Below, piece by piece: positions 1 to 5,331 of a stretch of DNA of 5,783 nt. Source of the DNA: Phycisphaerae bacterium (GTDB lineage: Bacteria > Planctomycetota > Phycisphaerae > Tepidisphaerales > Tepidisphaeraceae); contig JACMJD010000337.1 of assembly GCA_014380825.1 (NCBI GenBank), positions 1 through 5,783 of the forward strand, written 5' to 3'. The translations under genes and the position numbers were made by a program. The notes under the pieces were generated by a model, which was given only the letters and a program-made list of their open reading frames with translations, made no database searches and was not told the DNA's origin. Each line of letters starts with the position of its first letter. Position 1 is the first letter of the stretch.

Positions 1-872
1 ATGTCCGTGAGAAACCGCAAGCTGGCGTCGACCGGATACAGGCACTCGTTCTGTGCCTGCACTTCTTTCAGTATGTCCGCTTGAACGGTGCCACGAAGCT
101 TCGGGATGACATCTTTGCCGAACCGACGGCGCGCGGCCGCAACGAACATCGCCATGATCACCGGCGCGGGGCCGTTGATCGTCATGCTGACGCTCGTGCC
201 GTCGAGCGTGAGATCGAAGCCGTCGTACAGGCGGACCATGTCTTCGACCGTGTCGATCGCGACGCCGCCTTCACCGATCTTGCCGAACACGCCGTCGTCG
301 TCGCTGTCGGTGCCGTAGAGTGTCGGGCCGTCGAACGCGGTCGAGAGCCGCGCGCTCTTCTGATGTTGCGTGAGATAGTGAAATCGCTCGTTGGTGTCTT
401 CAGCCAATCCCAAACCTGCGAAAAGTCGCGTGGGCTCTTCGGCTTTCGTCGCGGCGCCGCCGGCGTTGTCGTGACCGTTTTTTCCGTTGCGATCGCTCCT
501 GGAAGCTTTCTTGCCGGTCGCGCGGGCGGTTAGTCGATCACCGTTTTTGATCTGCGACGTCGCAAGCGGCGGAGGGAGCGGTTCGAGATAGAGTTCGCGA
601 TATGCGGAATTCAGGAATGGAAATTCGCCGGGCAAACCTTCACCCATGAGATATCGAAGGATCTCGCCGGCTTCATCAACCTGCGGCAGTGCGAGCCGCG
701 GCAGATTGATACCGGTGGGCGTGGTGGTCGTCGGAATGCCGGCGCGGATCTTTTCCCAGCGCGCGAGTACTTCCTTGGCGGCTGCCGGATCGGAGCGGAC
801 GCGCTTCACTTCTTTTTCGACCGATGCGTTGTACGACTCGATCGCATCGCTGATGTCCGACAGCATTCCCAT
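1..872 (-). CDS. IcmF-like B12-dependent acyl-CoA mutase, catalytic (substrate-binding) subunit, N-terminal 290 residues, cut by window edge
   Basis: This is the substrate-binding TIM-barrel part of an adenosylcobalamin-dependent acyl-CoA mutase, which rearranges carbon skeletons of CoA thioesters by radical chemistry. Seen in the translation: GEFPF at 82-86, EEPTRLFAG at 145-153, RLSTAFDGPTLYG at 175-187, SVSMTINGPAP at 227-237 and GTVQADILKE at 261-270. These match IcmF and methylmalonyl-CoA mutase large subunits. Phe151 and Gln274 align with Tyr89 and Arg207 of Propionibacterium methylmalonyl-CoA mutase; Phe/Gln is the isobutyryl-CoA mutase pattern, so methylmalonyl-CoA is an unlikely substrate. 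Residues about 97-144 are a polar low-complexity insertion. No B12 domain precedes it; that domain is in the upstream GTPase gene. ATG at 872 has a GGAGG five bases upstream, and an in-frame stop at 885-887 excludes a longer protein. Family is certain, substrate is inferred. The C-terminal half lies outside the window. Confidence 0.93.
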   Translation of the reverse strand, partial: MGMLSDISDAIESYNASVEKEVKRVRSDPAAAKEVLARWEKIRAGIPTTTTPTGINLPRLALPQVDEAGEILRYLMGEGLPGEFPFLNSAYRELYLEPLPPPLATSQIKNGDRLTARATGKKASRSDRNGKNGHDNAGGAATKAEEPTRLFAGLGLAEDTNERFHYLTQHQKSARLSTAFDGPTLYGTDSDDDGVFGKIGEGGVAIDTVEDMVRLYDGFDLTLDGTSVSMTINGPAPVIMAMFVAAARRRFGKDVIPKLRGTVQADILKEVQAQNECLYPVDASLRFLTD

Positions 873-877
873 GCACG

Positions 878-882
878 CCTCC
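878..882 (-). promoter_or_regulatory. Ribosome binding site of the mutase gene
   Basis: GGAGG on the minus strand, five bases before the ATG at 872. Together with in-frame stops at 885-887 and 891-893, it fixes the mutase start and shows that the mutase is translated independently of the upstream GTPase gene rather than as one fused protein. Confidence 0.75.
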
Positions 883-902
883 GCTCAAATTCAAATACGT
901 TC

Positions 903-976
903 AACCACCAAGACACCAAGAAATGAAATCAAACTCTTTGCTTTTTCTTCTTGGTGCTCTTGGTGTCTTGGTGGTT
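903..976. repeat. Palindromic intergenic repeat, CCAAG/CTTGG family, copy 1
   Basis: The 19-base arm at 903-921 (aaccaccaagacaccaaga) is perfectly complementary to 958-976. The arms are built from short units: caccaa recurs with an 8-base period in the left arm, and ttggtg occurs three times (951, 960, 968) in the right arm. The element lies between the GTPase and mutase genes and overlaps the last 16 codons or so of the GTPase gene. A related element lies at 2119-2194. In RNA it would form a long hairpin. I recall the same motif as a dispersed repeat in environmental genomes (translations like HQDTK), but copy number here cannot be judged from one window. Confidence 0.85.
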
Positions 977-2092
977 AGGCTTTTCCGTGAGCATTTTGAA
1001 CAACCGATCCACGCCCGCGTCTCGGTGGTGTTTCGAGACGGTTGAGATCACCTGCTGGTTCGCGTGATTCGCCCGCACGCGCTGTTCGACTTCACTTGCC
1101 GCGGTTCTCGCGCCGGCGAGGTCGGATTTGTTGATCACGACGAAGTTGGCCAGGTCGAGCATCGCGATTTTCTGGAGTTGCAATCGGCTGCCGTACTCGG
1201 GGCTCATGACGAACAGCGACTTGTCGACCAGCCCGTGCTTGAACGGAGTGGCTTCCTGACCGGTGCCGACCGTTTCAACAAAGATCACGTCGAACGGCAG
1301 ATTCCGCAGCGATCGCAAGGCCGCTTCCGTCTGCGGCGACAGTCCGCCCTCGCGGCCGCGCGTAGCGAGACTGTGCATGAACACGCGATCGTTTTGCGAC
1401 CAGATCATTGCGGCGCGATCGCCGAGCAACGCTCCGAAGCTGACGATGCTCGGATCGTGGGAAAGTACCGCGACACGCGCGTTGTCATTCGATTTCAGGA
1501 CGCGCAGGACAAGCTCGTCGATCAGTGTCGTCTTCCCCGCGCCACCGGGACCGGTGATGCCGATCGTGAGCGGCGCGTGACGGTCGCGATTGGTTTTCTC
1601 TGCGCGAATTTCTCCCGCGACGAGTTTCGCGAGGTAGCGATCGGTTCCTGGTTTCGGAGAAGACCGGAGCTTCCGCTTCCGGCTGTAAGAAGACTTTACG
1701 TAGTTGACGAGCGCTGTGAGCGGTGTTCCCGCGGGGAAGATTTTTTCAACGCCGCGGCGTTCCATTTCCTTCACGTCGTCGGCGCTGATCGTTCCTCCAC
1801 CTCCGCCGAACACCGCGATATCACCCGCGCCTTTGTCCTTCAGCGATTGAACGACTTCGGCGAAGTATTCGACGTGGCCGCCGTTGTAGCTGCTGATGCC
1901 GACGGCGCGGACGTTTTCCTGGATCGCGGCGCGCACCACGTCGCGAACGGGGCGATGGTAGCCGAGGTAAATTACCTCGATGCCGTTTCGCACGAACTCG
2001 AGGTTGACGGTGTTGATCGCGCTATCATGCCCATCACAAATCGGCACGGCGGTCAGCACACGAATCGGATCTGTTGTCGATGGCTTGGGCAT
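929..2092 (-). CDS. Cobalamin-binding domain fused to MeaB/MeaI-type GTPase (N-terminal half of a split IcmF)
   Basis: In IcmF the B12 domain holds adenosylcobalamin base-off through a histidine, and the G domain gates cofactor loading. This 387-residue protein has both, in that order. B12 domain, about 9-135: DGH at 20-22 (His22 the likely lower cobalt ligand), SSYNGGHVEYF from 67 and a five-glycine run from 96. G domain, about 174-366: Walker A GPGGAGKT at 181-188, RGREGGLS at 245-252, ETVGTGQE at 273-280 and NKSD at 321-324. The protein stops just after the G domain, where fused IcmF would continue into its linker and mutase domain; that partner is the next gene, 56 bases downstream. The last 16 or so residues, from NHQDTK on, are lysine-rich and encoded by the palindrome, so probably not native. 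ATG at 2092 has GGAG three bases upstream (2096-2099); an in-frame GTG at 2113 would add seven residues. Cytoplasmic; expected to bind the downstream mutase. Confidence 0.92.
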   Translation of the reverse strand: MPKPSTTDPIRVLTAVPICDGHDSAINTVNLEFVRNGIEVIYLGYHRPVRDVVRAAIQENVRAVGISSYNGGHVEYFAEVVQSLKDKGAGDIAVFGGGGGTISADDVKEMERRGVEKIFPAGTPLTALVNYVKSSYSRKRKLRSSPKPGTDRYLAKLVAGEIRAEKTNRDRHAPLTIGITGPGGAGKTTLIDELVLRVLKSNDNARVAVLSHDPSIVSFGALLGDRAAMIWSQNDRVFMHSLATRGREGGLSPQTEAALRSLRNLPFDVIFVETVGTGQEATPFKHGLVDKSLFVMSPEYGSRLQLQKIAMLDLANFVVINKSDLAGARTAASEVEQRVRANHANQQVISTVSKHHRDAGVDRLFKMLTEKPNHQDTKSTKKKKQRV

Positions 2093-2118
2093 TCTCTCCG
2101 CTTCCAGAAACACAGACT

Positions 2119-2194
2119 AACCACCAAGAGCACCAAGAAGACAAAACCAAGCTCCGCATCTGAATTCTTGGTGTCCTTGGTGCTCTTGGTGTTT
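2119..2194. repeat. Palindromic intergenic repeat, CCAAG/CTTGG family, copy 2
   Basis: The 16-base arm at 2122-2137 (caccaagagcaccaag) is perfectly complementary to 2176-2191, with two further A-T pairs outside one mismatch. ttggtg occurs three times with a 9-base period in the right arm (2168, 2177, 2186), and caccaa twice in the left. It is the same family as the element at 903-976 but with different unit order and loop, so it is a diverged relative rather than an exact duplicate. It fills most of the 132-base gap between the divergent GTPase and SDR starts, so both promoters must lie in or beside it. Confidence 0.83.
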
Positions 2195-2224
2195 CATTCT
2201 TCCTGTTTTGTTATCTTCTCTTCG

Positions 2225-2998
2225 ATGGCAACCACTTTCGCAAACGCGCTCGACTTTAAGGGGAAAGTCGCCTTCGTCACGGGGAGCTCGCGCGGGATCG
2301 GCGCGGGCATCCTGACTGCACTCGCCGACCACGGCGCGACATGCATTGTGAATTATCTTGAAGACGCCGAAGGTCGGAATCGCGCCGACGCGGAAGCTGT
2401 CGCCAAGGCCGCGGGGAATGCCACGCTCGTCGCCGGCGATATCAGCAAACCCGACGATGTTCAGCGCATGGCCGACACCATCAAGCGCGACTTTGGCGGG
2501 CTCGACATACTTATCAACAACGCGGGTGTGCTGCGCGATCGGTCGATCCGCAAGATGACGCTCGACGACTTCGAGGCCGTCATACGCGTCAACCTGTTCG
2601 GCACGTTTAACGTCATCAAGAGCTTCTCCGACCTGATTAAACCCGGCGGCCGAATCGTCAACATGGCTTCGGTCGCAGCCACCCTCGGATTCTTCGGCCA
2701 GGCGAATTACGCCCCGAGCAAAGCGGGCGTCGTCGCACTGACCAAAGTCGCGGCGCGCGAATTGGCGAGAAACCAGATCACCGTGAACGCGATTGCGCCT
2801 GGCGTCATCGAGACCGAGATGACCAAGGATTTCAAACCCGAAGTCACCGAAGGATTCAAATCGCAAATTCCGCTGGGACGCCTCGGGCAGGTCGATGACA
2901 TCGTCGGCGCGGCGCTGTTCCTGTGTTCCGACTTGGCGCGATACGTTACCGGACAAGTCATCCACGTGAACGGCGGGTATTACATGGGGACGGCATAA
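2225..2998 (+). CDS. SDR-family oxidoreductase, FabG/PhaB-like 3-oxoacyl-(ACP/CoA) reductase or 3-hydroxyacyl-CoA dehydrogenase
   Basis: A 257-residue classical short-chain dehydrogenase/reductase, the usual family length, covering one Rossmann domain. Seen: cofactor loop TGSSRGIG at 19-26, GDIS at 71-74, NNAG at 98-101, Asn123, Ser149 and the YAPSK catalytic motif with Tyr162 and Lys166, followed by NAIAPGVIETEMT. These complete the Asn-Ser-Tyr-Lys catalytic set. The C-terminal GQVIHVNGGYYM matches FabG-like enzymes that reduce 3-oxoacyl thioesters with NADPH. Arg23 after the glycine loop fits NADPH, but this is weak evidence. Next to beta-oxidation and acyl-CoA mutase genes, a role on CoA thioesters is plausible; fatty-acid synthesis or an unrelated alcohol substrate cannot be excluded. 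It is the only plus-strand gene here, divergent from the GTPase gene. No Shine-Dalgarno sequence is visible before ATG 2225. The frame stays open upstream, but that part is antisense to the GTPase gene and has no SDR homology. Confidence 0.93.
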   Translation: MATTFANALDFKGKVAFVTGSSRGIGAGILTALADHGATCIVNYLEDAEGRNRADAEAVAKAAGNATLVAGDISKPDDVQRMADTIKRDFGGLDILINNAGVLRDRSIRKMTLDDFEAVIRVNLFGTFNVIKSFSDLIKPGGRIVNMASVAATLGFFGQANYAPSKAGVVALTKVAARELARNQITVNAIAPGVIETEMTKDFKPEVTEGFKSQIPLGRLGQVDDIVGAALFLCSDLARYVTGQVIHVNGGYYMGTA

Positions 2999-3010
2999 CG
3001 CTCGCATCCG

Positions 3011-3028
3011 ACGCGACTGGAGTCGCGT
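3011..3028. terminator. Small perfect hairpin after the SDR gene
   Basis: acgcgac and gtcgcgt form a seven-pair GC-rich stem around a tgga tetraloop, 13 bases after the SDR stop. No clear T-run follows, so a classical intrinsic terminator is not supported. It may aid termination or be a fragment of another small dispersed repeat. Confidence 0.3.
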
Positions 3029-3030
3029 TG

Positions 3031-3110
3031 TCATCCTGAGCGCAGCGAAGGATCTCGATTCGCGAGGTGCGCACTTCGCAGCCCGAGATCCTTCGCTTCG
3101 CTCAGGATGA
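3031..3110. repeat. Palindromic intergenic repeat of the SFAALRMT type
   Basis: Arms 3031-3057 and 3084-3110 are 27 bases each and complementary except at one position, with a 26-base loop. The core is tcatcctgagcgcagcgaag and its complement. Read on the minus strand it translates to HPERSEGS and SFAALRMT, a signature I recall as a widely dispersed repeat in GC-rich environmental bacteria. It sits in the 128-base gap between two convergent genes. On the plus strand the stem is followed by aattttct, so it could also end SDR transcription. Confidence 0.85.
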
Positions 3111-3126
3111 AATTTTCTCTGATGAT

Positions 3127-5235
3127 TCACATTGCTCCGCGATGATCTGCCAGCTTTGAGCCGTTCTGCGCCAGCTCCCGCAGCAGCGGCGCCGGCTCGA
3201 ATCGCGGGCCGTGTTGCGATTCCAGTTCTTCGAGTTGTCGCACGAGCGTCGCCGCGCCGACCGAATCCGCGTACGCCGCGAGCCCGCCGCGGAATTGGGG
3301 GAAGCCCATTCCCAGCAGCGTGGCGGTGTCGATCGCGTCGGTGGAATCGGCCACGCCTTCGCTGAGCAGGCGGGCGGCTTCGTTCACCATGGGAAGCAGC
3401 AGTCGCGACTGAATTGATTCAGGTGATACGTCGCGCGCGCCGCCGCTGCGCGAGTTGGTCATGAATTCCACGATCTCGTCGTTCACCTTGGGCTTCGCGC
3501 CGCGCTGGTCCTTCGGCGGATAGACATAAAATCCGCGACCGGTTTTGCGTCCGAGCCAGCCACGCTCCAAAATCTGGTCAGTCCCGTGCGGCAGGCGAAC
3601 GCGCTCGCCCAGGTGCGGCTCCATCGCTTTGAAGATGCCGGCGATGACATCCATGCCGATCTGATCGATCAGCGCGAGCGGCCCCATCGGCATGCCCCAG
3701 TCGACGATTGCTCCGTCGATCGCTTCGACCGATCGGCCTTCGCCAATCATGCGCATTGCTTCGGAGAGATACGGCATCAACACGCGGTTGACGATGAAGC
3801 CCGAGCCGTCGCCGACGACCACCGGCGTTTTGCCGAGCTTGCTCGCCAGCGCCACGGCGGTGGCGCACGCGGTCGGATCGGAATCGACCGTGCAGATCAC
3901 TTCGACCAGCGCCATCTTCGGCACGGGATTGAAAAAGTGCAGGCCAACGACGCGCGATGGATTTTTCGTCGACTGCGAGAGCTCGCGAATGCTCAGCGAG
4001 CTGGTGTTGCTGGCGATGATCGCGTCGGGCCTGGCGATCTCGTCCGCCTGCGCGAGCACTTCCTGTTTGGCATCGAGTTGTTCAATCACGGCCTCAAGGA
4101 TGAAATCTGCCTTGGCGAGTTCGTCCATGTCGGAGCGAGCATGCAATTTTCGCATCGCATCGTCCGCCGCCTTTTGTGTGAGGCGGCCACCGCTGACGTC
4201 ATCCTGAAACAGGCCGGCCAGCCGCTGCTTGGCACGATCGACGGCATCGGAGCTGACTTCGATGAGCGACACGGGAATGCCCGCCCGCAGCACCGCGTGC
4301 GCGACGCCCGCGCCCATCACACCCCCGCCGATGACCGCGACGCGCTCGATTTTCTTCGGCTCGCTACCCGCGCGCTTGGCGGCGGCTTTTTTCGCGCCGG
4401 TGCGCAGGAAAAATGCCCGCATTAGGTTTCGACCTTCAGGCGTTTCGCGCAAATCGCACAGCCCCTTCAACTCGGCCGCCAGTCCGGCTTCGGGACCGTT
4501 TTCCCAGCCTGCGCGGGCGACTTCGATCACACGTAACTGCGCGGGATATTGGCCGCGGGTTTTCGCGCGAACGTCGCGCTCGACTTCCGCGAACACCTGC
4601 GCATCGTCCGGCTTGGCCTCAACGCGCGGTCGCGGTCGCTCTCGCAGTCGCTTTCGTGCGACGGCGAGCAGATTGTCCTGCGATGTCACTTCATCAACGA
4701 TGGCCAGCCGCTGCGCCTCGCGCGGCGCGACAGCTTTGCCGTTCGCGAGAAATCCGAGTCCTTCGCGCAGCCCAACAAGACGCGGCAGGCGAACGGTTCC
4801 GCCCCATCCCGGCACCAGGCCAAGTTTCGTTTCGGGCAGCCCGATCGTCCCCGCTTCATCGACAGCCACGCGGTGCTTGCACGCCAGCGCGACTTCCAAT
4901 CCGCCGCCCAGCGCATCACCGTTGATCGCGGCGACGGTTGGACAAGAAAGTTTCGACAGCCGATTCAGAATCACCTGTCCATCCAGCAGATATTTCTCAA
5001 GCGCGGGCCGATCCATGTCGCGCATCTCGAACAGATCGGCGCCGGCGATGAACGTGCGATTCTTCGCCGACGCGACGATCAGCGCGGCCGGTTTGTCTGT
5101 TTCGAGTTGCGCCAGAGCCGCATCAAGGTCCGCCCACATCGCGCGGTTGAGCGTGTTGACGCTCTTGCCCGCCGCGTCGAGCCACAGCGTGGCGATGTTG
5201 TCGGCGTCTTTCTCGATTCGAACGTTGCCAGTCAT
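3127..5235 (-). CDS. fadJ: Bifunctional beta-oxidation enzyme: enoyl-CoA hydratase / 3-hydroxyacyl-CoA dehydrogenase (FadJ/FadB-like alpha subunit)
   Basis: A 702-residue protein, close to E. coli FadJ and FadB in length, catalysing hydration of trans-2-enoyl-CoA and NAD-dependent oxidation of 3-hydroxyacyl-CoA. The hydratase (crotonase) domain is about 1-190: oxyanion-hole strand IAGADL at 63-68, GGGLE at 110-114 with Glu114, and GLPETKLGLVPGWGG at 132-146 with Glu135. Glu114 and Glu135 match the two catalytic glutamates. A linker of about 100 residues ends in an Ala/Lys-rich stretch. The dehydrogenase domain has NAD loop GGGVMGAG at 303-310, Glu326 for the ribose, NTSSLSI at 410-416, His433 in GLHFFNP and Glu445, the catalytic His-Glu pair at the usual 12-residue spacing, and the C-terminal helical lobes with GFIVNR at 479-484 and GRKTGRGFY at 562-570. 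No partner thiolase gene is in the window. ATG 5235 fits the family N-terminus; only a weak gaga precedes it. FadB and FadJ cannot be told apart from sequence alone. Confidence 0.95.
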   Translation of the reverse strand: MTGNVRIEKDADNIATLWLDAAGKSVNTLNRAMWADLDAALAQLETDKPAALIVASAKNRTFIAGADLFEMRDMDRPALEKYLLDGQVILNRLSKLSCPTVAAINGDALGGGLEVALACKHRVAVDEAGTIGLPETKLGLVPGWGGTVRLPRLVGLREGLGFLANGKAVAPREAQRLAIVDEVTSQDNLLAVARKRLRERPRPRVEAKPDDAQVFAEVERDVRAKTRGQYPAQLRVIEVARAGWENGPEAGLAAELKGLCDLRETPEGRNLMRAFFLRTGAKKAAAKRAGSEPKKIERVAVIGGGVMGAGVAHAVLRAGIPVSLIEVSSDAVDRAKQRLAGLFQDDVSGGRLTQKAADDAMRKLHARSDMDELAKADFILEAVIEQLDAKQEVLAQADEIARPDAIIASNTSSLSIRELSQSTKNPSRVVGLHFFNPVPKMALVEVICTVDSDPTACATAVALASKLGKTPVVVGDGSGFIVNRVLMPYLSEAMRMIGEGRSVEAIDGAIVDWGMPMGPLALIDQIGMDVIAGIFKAMEPHLGERVRLPHGTDQILERGWLGRKTGRGFYVYPPKDQRGAKPKVNDEIVEFMTNSRSGGARDVSPESIQSRLLLPMVNEAARLLSEGVADSTDAIDTATLLGMGFPQFRGGLAAYADSVGAATLVRQLEELESQHGPRFEPAPLLRELAQNGSKLADHRGAM

Positions 5236-5253
5236 TGATGTCTCGCAGATTTT

Positions 5254-5327
5254 TGAACCGCAGATAAACGCAGATGAACGCGGATTGAGAATGAATTCAG
5301 ATTCAATCTGCGTTCATCTGCGGTTCC
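5254..5327. repeat. Palindromic intergenic repeat of the INADER type with 10-base tandem units
   Basis: The left arm has three approximate 10-base units (gcagataaac, gcagatgaac, gcggattgag); the right arm carries the complement of two (gcagatgaac, gcagattgaa), with gaacc ends pairing outside. The two arms thus differ by one whole unit. Plus-strand translation reads QINADERG and ICVHLRF, a signature I recall from dispersed repeats in Acidobacteriota, Planctomycetes and Verrucomicrobia. It fills most of the 96-base gap between the P5C dehydrogenase stop and the FadJ-like start. Confidence 0.83.
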
Positions 5328-5331
5328 AATC

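Noticed and set aside
441..584. Frameshift in the mutase causing the low-complexity stretch
   Set aside because: Family motifs on both sides are in the same frame, and the stretch has no stop; an in-frame insertion is simpler than two compensating frameshifts.
81..978. Plus-strand and off-frame minus-strand open frames over the mutase
   Set aside because: The frame starting at 872 on the minus strand carries continuous mutase motifs to the window edge; the others have none.
1064..2224. Long plus-strand open frame upstream of and in frame with the SDR gene
   Set aside because: It is the complement of the B12/GTPase gene, which has clear domains; the translation resembles no family I know, and the SDR starts naturally at 2225.
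2117..3130. 337-codon minus-strand open frame opposite the SDR gene
   Set aside because: It is antisense to a full SDR with all catalytic motifs; its ends are read from the two palindromes, so it is a GC-rich shadow frame.
903..5327. CRISPR array or mobile element genes behind the repeats
   Set aside because: Elements are single, far apart, palindromic and from different families, with no regular repeat-spacer pattern and no transposase, integrase or cas gene.
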